Below, piece after piece: positions 12,801 to 27,800 of a DNA stretch of 64,000 nt. The stretch covers positions 310,001-374,000 of the forward strand of contig OZ234501.1 in the NCBI GenBank assembly GCA_965153455.1, written 5' to 3'. Numbering within the stretch: position 1 is the stretch's first letter; the number at the start of each line of letters is the position of its first letter. Source of the stretch: Sphagnum compactum. Lineage: Eukaryota; Bryophyta; Sphagnopsida; Sphagnales. The position numbers were made by a program, and so were the translations under genes. The notes under the pieces were generated by a model. It did no database searches. It saw only the letters and a list, made by a program, of their open reading frames with translations, and was not told the DNA's origin.

Positions 12801-15800
12801 TCAGAGTCAGGATCTGAGTTGTGCTTTGTGCTCATTGCCTTCTATTTTGTGGGCTGGATGTGGTCAGTTTTGAGCAGTTCTGCATCAATTTGGCAAATGA
12901 GAAGCTTCAGCAGCACTTCAATCAGGTTTTTTTTAATATTTATTTTTTCCCCTTAATTCATGGCTTGTATGGCTTGCCATTGGGTAGAATGAGCAGCTGA
13001 CATCTGAAAGCGCTGTGGCAGAGCTGAGGCAGTTTCTTAATTAACAAGACTGTTTTCACAGGTGGTTTCTAGGACTTGTGTTATGTTATAAGAGTGCCAC
13101 TTTTGTTGATAATTCTCATTGTGCATTGTGTACCAAGCTGCCTAGAAACTGTTGTTCTTGAAAAAGGATAATGCAGGGATATTTCTAGCATCTGGAACAT
13201 TTGCACCATGTCCAGGCCGTTGGACATATTTAAGTAATGTGTAGTAAGATGGAGTAAGAAATGGATGGTGGTTTTTGTATAACTTTTTGCCTGAAATTGT
13301 GGGCAGAATACTATATCTTATCTATACACAGCATGAGGAGCTGATGAAGTTAGTGGGGAGTCATGGCAGCTAGCTGCTGCTATTCACAATGAAAGTGATG
13401 GTCTGATACTTTATGAGTGGCACTCATACAGTTATTACTGCACTTTTTTTTCATGTTAGTTTTGGTTTTGCTGCAAGTGAATGCAATAGTTACCTTCCTA
13501 GTGTTATTGTGGATTTTTCTCTACAATCTCATAGATATGTTTCCAACGGCTTGAGCAGATGTTTCACATTCAAGTTCTAAACAGTAGTGTATTTAAAAGG
13601 ATATGTTCAAGGTACAAAATGTCCGAACGTCTATGTATGTCCCTAGGCTTTGATGCTTGTTTGTACAGGTTCAAGGTAAAAGGAAGCTTGCTGCCTCAAG
13701 CTTGTTGCAGCTTAAATGAGGATACTGTTTACTCTTTTGATAGCTATGTCATACGAGGCTAGCCCACATCCTAACTGATCCCGACTGATTCTTCCAGAAA
13801 TACAACAGAAACTCAGGATGCAGATTTCTATGATGATGTTTATTATGTACTTATCTGCACCCTCTGTTGGGAGCTGATGCTCACAGTGGGGAGCCACAGC
13901 AACTAGGCACTGTTATTATTGTTGAAGATGAGGTTCTGATACTTTGTGTGAGTGACAGTCACAAGGTTATGATTGCACTCATTCTTGTAGTCTCAGTTTT
14001 GGTCTTGTTGGAACTGATGAAATGGTTACCTTCAAAATTAATAGTGGAGTTTCCTTTGCAATCTGAAAGATAAGTATGAAAGATTGCAGGGTACAGTATC
14101 TCAGAGTGGCCCATGTATAAGTCCTGCTTGGATCCTTTGGCTTCTTGCCTCTCATGGAAACAATGCTGCTTTTCCCACCACCTGTTACCCTCTCAACTTC
14201 ATCTTGCTGCTGACCTGTCCATCTCAAAGCCTCTGCAGATCATAGTATGGTAGAGTAATTCCTTGGGAGCTGGTATGGGGTAAACTGTTTATCAGATGGG
14301 CCCATGTTATGTGTAAAGTGTCTACCTTAAAGGAAAAAAATTCCAATTGTAGGTTGCAATTATGTGGTGGGTGCAGCATGTTTTCAAAATGGAGCAGGAA
14401 GAGTACAGCAAAGAAGCCATCAACTGGAGTTACATCAATTTTGTTGATAACCAGGATGTTCTGGATCTAATTGAGAAGGTCTGCTACCATGACTACAATT
14501 TTTTTTAAATTGGGAGGTTCTTGTGAGCACTTATCAAACCTGACATATTTGTCTCTGCTCTTTTGAAGTACTGTGATCTGTGTTTTGTTGGGCCGATATG
14601 ATTTTGTGTGAGGCAATGTGGTCTGCAGCAATTAAACTTTGGGTGTGGGCCTAGCGTGCTGTAAATCTTGATACTAAAGTGAAATATGTGCTCTATTTGA
14701 TGGCTGTTCGATGTCTTGGAGATTTGTTACTCTTGATTTCCAAACAGATCTTGTTATGGAGGATATTTGCCTTTGCCTTTCCAGCAAACCACTTGGGTCA
14801 TAAATGGACTTTCTTTCCTTCTTGTAGCTATTTTTAGGATTTCTCAAGTGAGGGATTATTTGAAGAACAAAAGTCTTAACATTGGTCTGTTTTAAATTGT
14901 TTCTCCTGTTAGATGTTCTTTAGACATTCTGTATGGAATGCTGGCTGATTGCTAATGGATCTGGGATGGAGTCTAGTGTATAAGGGGGAGGTGATGTGTA
15001 GTATCTTGTGATCAATTTGGTTTTGACCTTGCCAATTTCTTGTGCCATGCAGAAACCAACAGGTATTATTGCTCTTCTTGATGAAGCCTGGTATGTAGCT
15101 CAACACTATAAATTGTCTTTTTTTGTTACAGATTGGCAGATTTCAGATTTCAGATAATGACTTCTCTTGCAATTTCTTGGATTTAGCAGTAACCCAAGGT
15201 TGGAAAGGCCTCCATGTTGACACTTTTGACAAGTGTTCTCATCCAGAGTATACACGCATTAACATAATCTTATGCATCTGGGATCCAGTATTTCAGATTC
15301 TGCCAAATTTGGCATAGTCAATAGACGATCTTGTAGGTTCATGCTTTGTAGCTCCAAAGACTTCTCTGTAGTGAAAATGGTGAGCTCAAATAGGCTTCTT
15401 TACTCTTTGGAGTGTCAACTAAAAAGAAACTGGAGTTCTAATCAACAAAGAAAGATCTGTGTTTGGCTCTTGTTGAAACCTTTGAAATTGACTGTTTCAA
15501 TGGCTTCTTTATCCTAAGTGTGGAGCCTTCCAAATCCCACTTGGCCTCAAAAGATCATGCTCTTATAGTTATCCTTCTTGTTTCTCTCTTCACTTCCTCT
15601 CTACTTGTCTTTCATCTGTAAGTTTTCCTTTCTTTGTAATTCCGTCTCGTGTTGGTTAGCTTGGTAACCTCCTTCACTTCTATGTTTTCTTTAGCTAGCC
15701 AGCATTGTGCCCAAGTCTTCCTGTTACTGCTGGTCTTGTGACAGGGTCTCAGTATGTTGGTTAGATGCATGGCATTGTCCTCCATCTACTGCTTTGAGCT

Positions 15801-18800
15801 GATTAAGTTGGTGGGTATGGTTTGTTAGCTTTTCATTACTATAAATGTAGGTTGGATTCCATGAGTTTGGACATCCTGTTCATGTTTCCCGAGTTTCAAA
15901 TTTCAATTGCTGAAAATGCTCAGGAGAGGTCTTTGGTGAGAGGATGCTGATTTCAGATTTGACTTTTTTCATTAGCCATGTCCTGAGTCCTAGCCAACAT
16001 TGTGATTGAGTGTTTCCATTGCTTATGGAAATGCAACAGAGACTCCCAGATGTTTTGTGATTTTTGCCTGAAATTTTAGGCAGATTACGCTTATCTAAAC
16101 CCACTGTCAGGAGCTGATGAAGTCAGACAGGACTCATGGCAACCAGTCACTGGTATTCACAATGAAGGTGATAGTCTCACAGTTTGTGCGTGACACTCAT
16201 AAGGTTATGACCACACTCAAGCTTTTTGTGTTAGTTTTGGTTTTTTGGGAACTGATACAACTGTTACCTTCACAATGTTTTTGTGGAGTTTTCATTGCAA
16301 TCTTGTGGTTATATTTCATGCGTCATCTGTGAGAACCGCAATTTCTAAAATGCAATTGGATGCTAGCTTCACATGTGGTGGAACTTGAGACCCATGTGGT
16401 GGCTGTGTTTGTGCCAGCTCCCCCCCCCCCAAATATAACCCAATAACTTTTGGGGTTCCACAGTCATGGTTTTACATTTTGGGCTTGTTTCTATCAAGTC
16501 CTACTTAAACTTGCCGGTCGATCTTTAGTTCTACTGAAGCTCAACTCTAAATTCTAAACTTTTTTAGGGTACCATGTATTGCAAGAAATCCTAGGAGGGC
16601 TTGGAGGGCAAGGGAGCAGATGTAATGTGCCTGGTCACCAGGCTCTCTCAGATTTCTCTTGCTAGCTTGATGAATGGTTTTATTTGCATGCACAGGATAT
16701 TGTCTATAAGGAATTGTACAGCTTCAACTTAAAATTTTCTTTCAGGAAGTTGGTCTTTGAGTTCCCAAAAAGTGCTTGTGTACTACTACTACCTTTTGTT
16801 CTTTTGGATTTCATCCAGGTTGGTAGGTGAGAGGCAACTGGTGAAAAACAGTTGGTGTTTCCTGATATACTGTATACTGGCAGCAGATGTTCTGCAACCT
16901 CTTGTGGGTAGTTATCGGATGCCACAATTTCACTTTGTGAGCAATTGCACACACTGCATATTGACTAACTCAGTGTCTTGAAATTTGGCAGCATGTTTCC
17001 AAAATCCACGCATGAGACGTTTGCAACCAAGTTGTTTCAGAGCTATAGAAACAACAAACGTTTCAGCAAGCCAAAGCTTGCTCGTACTGACTTCACCATC
17101 TGTCACTATGCTGGTGATGTAATCTTCATTCCCAATCTCCACTATCTTTGTGCTGAAAACCTGGAGTCTAAACCCAAGTTTTGAGTTTGCAACTGTTTAA
17201 CGTCTCATGTACAATGATTCTGTCCTTAAACACTTTGAAGTTCTTTTGGTTTGCTTGAATTTCCCTTCCCATATTTTACTTGTTCTGTGGTAAGCAACCA
17301 TGTGTTTTTGGTGGTTGTGGTTTGCTTGTATTTCTTTTTGTGTGTTTATATTTTCTTACAGTTTTGGTCATCTTACTTTCCATTTACATTTCAACTATTT
17401 CAATTCCTTATCTGTATGGAGGGGTCACAGAAGCAAAGTTCTTTTTTGCTGATGTCAAGTGACATGTTTGTCATTTGTTTATGGAATGCCTGTGTTTGTA
17501 CTGCATTGCTGTTTCAGGTCACATACCAGACTGAGCTCTTTTTGGACAAGAACAAGGATTATGTTGTTGCAGAGCATCAGGCATTATTGGGATCATCAAA
17601 GTGCTCTTTTGTTGCAAACCTTTTCCCAAGATCTGGTGATGAGAACTCAAAGTCTTCATATAGGTTCTCATCCATTGGTAATCGATTCAAGGTGTGTTCA
17701 TCTGAGTCATAGAGGTTCTGTGACTTGCATTTCTTGGTTATCTGACCTTTCTCCTTGTAATTTTAGGATATAGAAAGTAATTTGTTCACCCTACTTTGGC
17801 GGGTTGGGCAACAAGGACCCACCTGCTAGGGTTCACTGTCAACTCAACTGAAAGATGCTATGGGAAGGTCAAAATACTTCTACTGGGACCTGGAGCTGTT
17901 ATGTTTGTTTCCTTACTGGTTTATAAGTTGGAATTGGCAACTCTATTGAACTTTTTCATACATAAGTATTGTCTCCCCTGTTCATTTCTTACTTGTGAGC
18001 ATGATGTTTTCTGGACCAACATGAGGTTGTGTGAGATTTTCCTTGTTTATTTAGACCTGTAATAAGTGAACCTGAATTGTTTGACCAACCACCAGTCACA
18101 TAATTTTCAACACCAGAATTGTTCATGTTCCTTTTTGGTTGTTCCACTAGCATGTGTGTGCTAAATATAAAGTGAGCAAAAGGTTCAGGTTGCAGTTTGA
18201 TCTATGGAATCCAAATGTTGACTGTGACTGGTCTCAAAGATTTGAGTGTCTTTGGCACAGTTTGGATTTCATGGGAATTTCAAATCAAAGCTTGCGTTCA
18301 AGGGGGCTCATTACTGTTTATTCTGCCTTGACTAAGGTGGGAAGGCATTTTGATATTCTATGTTGCACCAGCTTTCCTTCATGTGCCCTTAATCCATTCA
18401 CTGGGCCAGGTCACAATTCACTGAAGTGCTCTCATGATTAAGATTCATCATTTATGTGAGTTAAGAGTTAGCAAGGCTATGGAGTTCTGGAGATTCTTTC
18501 ACCTTTCACATAGTTCATATCTTTTTCTTTTTGCAGAATGTGTTTGATCTCTGAAGGTTTATTGAACAGAAATTTGTTCTCATTACTGAAGGACAAGCTC
18601 TTGAGCATGTTTGGTCCTTTGCTGCTTGCTTTTTTCTGTTTATGTCTTATCTGTCTCTCAACTCCATCTTTTGGTTGGGTGTGGAAACCTGCTCTTGAAT
18701 GTCTTTCTGTTCTTGAGTATGATAAGATTCAGCACATGTAACTGGGTATGAGTGTGTTTATTGTGGAGTCTAGTTGCCATCCCAAACTATAATCTTGTAC

Positions 18801-21800
18801 TTGAGATCTAAGGACTCTTTTGCATTATCAGCTGCACCAGTTTTTGAGGGCTGCTTGGGCTAGTGAAGTCAGCAGGGAAAGTTATAAGAAAACCACTGCT
18901 ACTGAAGAGTTTTTCATGATTTGACCACTTTGCTCTGATTAGTCACTTGATAGACTTTCTCTGGCCATGTCTACATGGTCTTCTCAAGGTATTTTCTTGA
19001 AGTATATTACATGCACAGATGGATTGAATTGAGGTTTGAGGTTTTTACACCATCTTGTGTTTATAGCTTTGGTTGGAGCTCATAACGAAGGGAGTCTCAC
19101 TATACCCACATGTTGACGACTTGCAAATGAGACTTTTTCTCCTCTTTAGGACCTGGTTGACCATGTGGTTTCTGATTTTTCTTCACAATGAAGTTCAGTT
19201 TGTTACTCAAATTCTTTGATTGGATCCTCAACTACTGCTCTCTTTTTTGGATTTGTTCCTTTCTTGGTTACAGAAATCTCTTTTCCTGTGTTTCCCATCT
19301 GTCTTCCCTTCATTTCTCTGTTTTTAAGCTCCTGAATGGTCCTGCTCATTTGGAACATGATGTGGTGATGTATTGCAGCAACAACTACAAGCACTTATGG
19401 ATACACTGAACATGACACAGCCTCACTATATTCGCTGTGTGAAGCCCAACATGTTAAACAAGCCTGGACGCTTTGAAAACATTAATGTGATGCAACAGCT
19501 CCGGTGTGGAGTAAGCTCACTCCTCCATCTGGCCTTTCACTTAATTCATGTACTGGCAGTTTGTTGTATTGGGTCCAATTGACCAATTTAATATGGACGA
19601 CAGATAGTACTCACAGGTTAGGAATCTTATTGATATCTCTAGTTTGAGCAAATGGTTTCTGCTTTTTGTTGTTACTTGACTGTGTAGAGACTCAAATATC
19701 CAGGGGGAATATTTCTCCATCTCAATTCTACTAGTGAACCCTGTTGCCCCAGACATTGATTACTTGAAATGACAGTCCCTAATAATAGCTAATGGTCCAC
19801 AGGTATTATCCTTGGAAGATAGTTTTGTTAGGAATATTTGATTATAATAATGTGAGTTTTCCTAGTTTGCAATTGTCTTTTCATCTATTTTCCAACATTG
19901 GGGTCCATTTTCAAGTTATGTGTAACATGTAGTTACTTGGTGTTCATTTGCAGGGTGTACTTGAGGCCGTGAGAATCAGCTGTGCTGGCTACCCAACAAG
20001 GCGTAGCTTTTATGAGTTTCTTGACCGCTTTGGGCTGCTTGCTCCTGAGGTCCTTGAGGGCAAGTGAGTGAATACCAATACTTATGGATTTTCTTGGGCC
20101 TCTATCTGTAGCATCACTTATCATTTATCTGGGCATCCTGGAAAACTTTTGGCATTGGTCTGGCTCAAATGCACATGATTTGGTGTCTGTGCGTGCTGTG
20201 TGATTATTTCATTAGATGGATCTGTGGTCCTGTGGAGATGCTTTGCTCAAAAGGAGCAGTTCACTTTAGTCTTGTTTGCATCATAGTATATGACAGCATG
20301 ACCTCAAATGTTGTGCATGTCTGATTAACTGGGTTCCATCCTAATTGGATACCACATACTTGCAAGGCATTTGGATGTTGGATTCTGTAGGCTGTTTTGC
20401 ATGAATCTGTGACTTGAGTGCCAGCTGACATCATGTATGAGTCTTCCTGTCGCTTCTAGTTCGCTTTTGTATGATTATTCGCTCAAAATTCAGAGCAGAT
20501 TATTTTAGGTTTATCTACACTCACTATTGGGATCTAGTGAAGTCAGTAGGGAGTATTGGCAGCTAGTCTATGGCATTCAAGATGAAGGTGATGGTCTGAT
20601 ACTTTGTGAGTGACACTCATCTATTAGTGCACTCATTCTTGTCATGTTTGTTCTAATTTTGCTGGAAATGACAATGGCTATCTTCAGGGTCTTATTCTGG
20701 AGTTTTCTATGCAATATCATAGACAAATAATGTCTGCGCCAGTTGATTCCTGATGAATGTTGGGTTATCAGTTTGGTTCTAAGCGTTGTGGTTGGCATTG
20801 TTACTCATTAGTGAGCAGGGAATTGTGGAGTAAACCATGAAGTTGTCTGTCCTATTCCTGCATATCTCTCTATTATATAAAATCTGAATGGGTGTCTTAA
20901 TCCTTGCTGATCAGCCTTGATGAGAAGGAAGCAACTGAAATGCTGCTGAAGAAGATGGCTCTGACCAGTTATCAGGTGCTCACATTATCCTCATCTCTTA
21001 CCTTGGTGGCAGTAACATTACTTTTCCAGGGATTCTATTCTTAGTATGTGGATACTGGTGATCTGATTGGCACAGAAGTGATAGTACCTAAGAGTATTAC
21101 GATTGTAGTTTCAATTGGCTTGTCTGAGAATGAAGGGATTCTGCATCTAAAGAAACACTTTTGGAGGTTCGAGAATGGTAAAGCCAATTACAATCTGCCC
21201 TATTGTCCTAATTGAATTCATAGCATTTTTGGATAGAGAATTCTTGATCTGCAGACTGCTTCCAGTTGCACATCTCTTTAATGCAGATGAAAAGGCAGAG
21301 TGCAGGAGGCCTCAACCACTATCCTCTACAGAGGCCTCTGTAAGCCTTAGGATTAGTTGCTTGCATGTACAGGAGGTGCTAGCTAAAGTGAAATGAAGCT
21401 CACCCTAACAAGCTTGTTGCATATTGAATGATGATGCTATTCAACATTCAGATTAGCTGTATCTCTTGAGTGTTAGTGAACATCATGACTGAGTCTTCAT
21501 GTTGCTTCTGGAAATGGGGCAGAAACTCAGTATGAAGGTTCTTGCAGAATTACTTGCCTAAAATTCTGTATATCTATCTGCACAACTATGAGGAGCTGAA
21601 GTCAGTGGGGAGTAATGGCAGCTAGTCACTACCATTTGTGATTAAGATGATGGTCTGATTGTTTGAGTGGGGCCATTCAATCTTGTCATGTTTCTTTTGT
21701 TATGAACAGCTGTAATGGTTTCCTTCATTAGTGGGAATCCTTTACTTAGCCAACAGAAAGGCTGGATGAAAGGATTTGATGTTGAAACAGATTGTAGAGA

Positions 21801-24800
21801 GGGTGGTTTTGAGAGGTAAACTTGCCTTGGCAGTAGACTGAAATTCAGACCAAGGGTTGGACGAACACTTTTGATGTTGAAGAGACTGTAGAGAGGAACA
21901 GTTCTAAGAGTCACCTACCCTTGGCAGTAGAGTGAAATTCAGGCCCAAGGGTTGGGCATATCTGAAGATCCCAAAGCATGGAGACATTAGTGGACATTTT
22001 TAGGTTTTTACAAGCAATCCTCAGGGTAATGCTTCAAGAGAGAGGCATCCTTTTCCCTACACCATTTTTTTCCTTTCTTGTGTGTGTTGAAGTTGAAGCT
22101 GAAGTCCTTGCATTTCCAGTGGTATGTTTTCAGTTGAGATAAAGCAAGCCAAAATTGTGCAAAGACCTTTCTGAAAGGGAATTGCAAGTTTTGTTTCTGG
22201 CTGGTTTCTTAATTCTTGTAGCTCCACAGACTACATATTTGTCTAGGAGTTCAGTGGAGTTGGGAAAGTTCATCAGTTTCTGGAATTGTGGTTTTCTTTT
22301 TGTGTGGCAGGTGGGAAAAACAAAGGTGTTCCTAAGAGCAGGGCAAATGGGAGAGCTTGATGCACGAAGGGCAGAGGTGCTAAGTAATGCAGCTAAAACA
22401 ATCCAAAGACAAGTTCGGACTTACCTTGCACGCCACCATTTCACTCTCATGTGCAAATCTACTATCATTGTACAGACACTCTGGCGAGGTAAAATCTTGT
22501 GGTTAGGTTCATGCCTATGTCATTGCAGAAGATGAAATGGTCTTTCTTGCACTCTTTTATTTCTTTCAATACCCAGACTAGTGGTGGTTACACTGGCCTA
22601 TACCCACTGTAGGGAGCTGATGAAGTCAGTGAGTAAGTTGTGATAGATAAGTTGCTATCATTGATGCTACTGTTGATGGTCCCCAAACAAGTGAGATACT
22701 GTCACTTTTGTTCATACTGCTAGTTCTATTGTTCTTCAATCAAATTCTCTCCTTCAGTGTTTTTGTTCTTTGCCAATCTTCAGTCAAGAGAAAGTTGATG
22801 TCGAGAAAAAGTCTTGAACCTTGTTCTGGCTTTCCTAATCATGAGGAGGGAGATTGCTTGATCCTCATGAGATTCATTGTGTGTATATTGTGAATACTTG
22901 CATTCAGAGAATCACCAAACCAAGCACCTATAAATCACTGTGACTACTGTGAGTGAAAGGATCTTGCTCCTTTTTTTACTGCAATCAACACCTCCTTTCA
23001 CTGAGAGGGGCATAAAGAATTCTGGGCCAATGTTCAAATATACCATGAACATTGAGCATGATGCTCTACTACTGGTGTCATTAGCAGTTGCAGCTGAGGC
23101 ACACTCCAAGCTCTCTATTGGATTACTAGGTATTGGTAGTACATTGAGTGCAGGAGTATATGCCTGGATGAACCAGGGGCTTTATTTTGTTGACATTGTT
23201 TTCCCAGCTGGGGGTCAGTTTTTTTAGTTTGAGCTGCAGCAGAAAACCTATCTTGAGAGCTATAGCATTTGGGGATGTGTACCCATTCTGTAAGAGGCTC
23301 AGGAAGCAGGCTTTGCAGATGGTGTGAAAATGTTGAAATACTCTTTGACAGGGAGGCTTGCTCGCAACAAGTATGAGAGGATGTGCCAGGAAGCTGCAGC
23401 AGTCTGCATGCAGAAGCATCTCCGAATGTGGGCTGCTCAAAGGAAGTACCTTTGGACATTAAAAGCTGCAATTGTCATCCAGGCTGGAATCCATGGTATG
23501 ACAGCACGGAAGGAATTCTGCTTCAGGCAACAGACTAAAGCTGCCACCATCCTTCAGGTGTAGATATTGCTATCCACTGTTTCCACTAGTCTTTTTGTAC
23601 TTTTTAATCTTATCTATTTATCTTGTTACGAATTTATTTGCCCACAAATTTGTTTGCTTGAAAAATCTTCAGGGCTTGCATGTAGAAGCAGGATCTTCCT
23701 ACCCTGCAGGACAGTGAGGAGGTTTTACCTAAGTCAAAATGGCACCCAAGGACAAAGCCAGTAACATAGTATCAGTTAGCTGCCCATGTGTACATGGGTG
23801 GTATATGAAATTGATCTCTCAAGAAATGGATGAGGAACTTATGTGTGCAGCATAACTCACTCCAGACTCATACTCTGTTCTGAAGTTGTCCCTGTAAGAT
23901 TTGTGACCTTAAATGAATGGTTTCTTGATGACTATTCCTTTGGATGGAGTACTCTTAATGAATATGTTCCTTGCTCTGCAGGCACATTGGCGTGGGTATA
24001 ATACATTCTCATATTACAGAAAGCTGCAGTGTGCTGCTATTTCTTTTCAATGTGCAATGCGAAGCCACATTGCCAGAAGGGAGCTCAAATTACTGCAGAG
24101 GGTCTGTGTTTGTCTTCTTCTTTTCAGCTTTTGTGATTTAGGAGTCCTTCAACAGGTCTTACTATTACACTGCATTGCCTTGAGAGTCCCAAAAATTGAA
24201 GATGGTGAATTGCAGTCTATGTTACTTCATCCTGCCCCACTTTGAAGGCATCTTCTTTTCATTGCATAATCAAATGTTTTATAGCAATAAAATTACTTGT
24301 TTGTGAAGGCTTCAAAGGAAACTGGAGCTCTTCAAGAAGCTAAGACAAAATTGGAGAAACAATGTGAGGAGCTCACGTGGCGCTTGCAACTTGAAAAGCG
24401 CATGCGGGTATAACTAAACTTCATTTCTATGCAACTTCAGTCTTGAAACTTGACACCAAAACTTGGGAAGAGGTCAGCTCATTATTTGTACTTTAGTGAA
24501 ATTCTAGAATTGTGAGTGAGGAGACCCTCTCAATTGATAATTTTCAGTGAGTCAGAGCAATTTGTACATCATTCCATGCTGAAATTTCAAAACAGAAGAG
24601 CTTTTTACTTAAGCATGCTCTCCGTTAGTTTGCCATTTGTTAATTTCTTTTCTTACAAAATCCTCTCAGTGTGGACTGAGTTGGTATTTTGAAGAATTTC
24701 ATAATAGCTATTAAGTATATAGATGGAACTGTATCTGTCAGAAGGTGTCAGTTTCTTGTTGGCAACTGGAAAACATGTTGAATGTTCTTCTTTGCTGTGT

Positions 24801-27800
24801 GTTTTTATAATCCTTGAGTGTCTCAATTAAAGAACTTAACCAATTTCCAGGATCTTGGTTCTTTTCTTCTCGGTTATGCTTATAGGTGGACATGGAGGAA
24901 GCAAAGGCACAAGAGATTGCAAAGCTGCAAGGAGCATTACAGGAAATGCATGCCCAAACATTGGCTGCAAATGCTCAGCTTATGAAGGCACGAAAATCTA
25001 GTGAATTTGCTGTTGGCCAAGCAGCTAAGGCTGCCAAAGAAATGCCTACTGATGTTGAAATTTCTGATGCCAAAGTGGAGAAGCTTACAGAGGAGAATGA
25101 GAAACTTAAGGTTCTTAACTCTCACGATCCTCAGTTTTTTTTTTACTGTGATGGATGAGAGTATGCTGCTAAGGCCTAGGAGTCCTTGACTCATGGAATC
25201 ATATAGAACTATGAGGACAGCCTGAGTAGAAGAATGTAGAGTTTCTGAACAGAAGTGGGCCCATAATACTAAATTATCAACATGTTGCTGGCTCAGCTGT
25301 TAACAATATGCAAAAGCCTCTTGATCTGTTAAGGCAACAGCAAATCAGATACAAGAGGAGCAGGTAGACTGTTTTTTTCTGAACTGCTGTCAAGACCCTA
25401 TAACTGGCATCCCAATATCCTGATCAGGCTGCATTGTGACATGGTGATTGGCAATTGCTAGCATGCTATAGCACCCTCAAACCAAGAGACCCATAAAAAC
25501 AGATCACCCTGTGATGGTACTGCTGTGCAGACCCATATGTTTCTCTGAATGCAGTTGTTCAAAGGAGACATAGTTGAATACTTACAATATGTTATTTATG
25601 TGGGCACTTGTATAGACTTTGTTGGAGTCTGCTAAGAAAAGGGCACTGGAAGCAGAGAAGATCTTAATGCAGAGGCAAAAAGAGAGTGAAGAGCGACTGC
25701 AAAGATCTCAGGAAGCTGAAGCCAAATTGGAGCAAATGCAGGAAGCTCTGCAAAGGTACAAAGTTCTACCATGAGGCTCCATTAAGTCACTCACATGAAA
25801 TCAATGGATTGAACAACGCTCAGTGTTAAACCTGGATAATGACTATCAGACTCAGCATTCTTTATGGTTGAAATAGTGAAGTATCAGTGCTATTCAATAT
25901 CACTGTTCTTTTGCCTATTATGAGGAGAGTTACAGTCACTGTAGCATTTGTGAATGAAATACATGTGACATGCCAGTGATGCCACTGTGATATCAGTTTC
26001 TGTGGGAAAAAATCATACCCTTTTTTGTCAAAGAAAGTCACACTGTGATGAGTTCCACCACGCATGCAAACCTTCCATTGGTGGTTTGTTCACAGAATGG
26101 AAGAGAAACTTGGCAACATGGAGTCAGAAAATCAAGTTCTGCGTCAACAGACTCTTGTGCTGTCTCCAACAAAAGGTCTTTCTAACCGCTTCAAAAGCAC
26201 TGTATTTCAGGTGAGCCTTTTGTATTTCCTACACAATTTATTTTTGTGCAACTGTTCCTTTTGATCTACCAGGGTGGACATCTGTTCTGTCCACCATGCA
26301 GGATACTTGAATTGTATACTTGGTGAAAGTACACCTATTTCTGGGTTGTAAATCATTTGTTGAGAGGTCTTCTTTCCATGTGTGAGAGTTGCAAACATCT
26401 GCACACCACTGGAAATGTTTTGCTTTACAGTGGAATGCACTGTGGTAACATGTATGTAGAGAACTCCGGAGAATGGTTACCCATTGAATGGTCACGACAA
26501 GGATAAACGAACTGTACAAGTAAGTGGACTTTATGACATGATATGGTCCTTTTTACAGGTCATGGCATTGACACTAGCTGTGTAGACTTGGATGATTGAA
26601 ATAAGCAAGCCATCAAAGTATGTATTTTGTCTAGAGCAATTTGCTTCTGGAAATGTAACCAAAACTCAGGACAGATTTTTTAATTGTTTGTGCTAAGTTT
26701 TTAGTATTGTTATATATTTCTCTATACCCACTGTGAGGACCTGATAGTGAGGAGTAATGGCAGCTAGTCACTGCAATTCATGATGAAGGTGATGGTCTGA
26801 TATTTTTTGAGGTACCCTGACAAAGTTATGACCATACATAATTGTTGTGTCAGTTTGGGTTTTGGCTGAAACTTTTAACCTTAAATGTTTTCTTGGATTT
26901 TTCTCTGCAACCAGCTTAATATGAAACAATCACAAGTCACAATCGAGGAGGAAGGGTCTGTCTGCTGCACACTAAAAGTTGTGATTATGAGGGGTATTTC
27001 AGTACTAGAATACTACCACTCCTGTAGGTGCATTCCAGAAGTCAACATGTTAGAGGGTTTTTTGAGTCTTCTTGCATCTGATCTGGTGGGCACTGTCGCC
27101 ACATGTCGCTACAAAAAGAAGTGAGCTGATGTCGGCTTGCTTTGAAACTTAATTATTGCATTCACAGCAATATAGAGGGGTTTCAACAACATGTCGGTTT
27201 CCATATTTTTAATGTATTTCTGGAGGGATCAGGCAAAGAATCTAAGTCAAGAAAGCTCCATATTAGGAGCATGGGCAGGGGGGAGCTTGCAAAACTGTTG
27301 TGTTTAGACTTTCCAATGGACAGAAAATATAATATGGTGTAACTGTGAACCTTCTCTACCACATGAAGTATCGTTCACCTCACCTCATAGCCTGTATTGT
27401 AGTTCATCCTTTTTCTGATGCCTCTCCTGCTAGTACTCCTAATGTGATGTGGCTTTATTTATATAAGCTTAAAGCCCAATAAATATGGCTTCATACTAAC
27501 CTCCCATCAAACTATTTTGAGAAAACTCCCACTAAGATAAAGAGTACAAGGATTTGTTGGAACTAGGGTACCCATTAGTGAACCATGGACTGAACACTTT
27601 TTTTTGGGTGTAAACTTATGCTCTTCAGATTTTCCAACAGGAACTGCCAAATACAGCTCAGCTTGAGAAAGACCATACAGAATCAGAGCAAAAGCATGAA
27701 AAGCTTTTGATTGATCGGCAACAGGTTTTTCTGGCTCCCCACTTGTCTTCTTTCTTTAGTCCACAACAAGGGAATACTTTACTAGGGCAAGTTTGTTTTG

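Larger units (their letters stand above)
3851..22385 (+). other. Myosin XI motor-domain exons (aa 1-736)
   Basis: Region of the gene encoding the ATPase and actin-binding head. Residues about 10-55 are the N-terminal SH3-like part ([12 protein letters not shown]). The P-loop GESGAGKT is at aa 156-163 (6541-6564). Switch I NDNSSRFGK is at aa 209-217, split across the 7614/8146 splice. Switch [10 protein letters not shown] is at aa 433-440 (from 12060). The strut/actin-face motif HYIRCVKPN is at aa 626-634 (exon 19379-19510). The converter end [12 protein letters not shown] starts at aa 712. All nucleotide-binding residues expected in an active myosin are present, so an active motor is predicted. 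Confidence 0.93.
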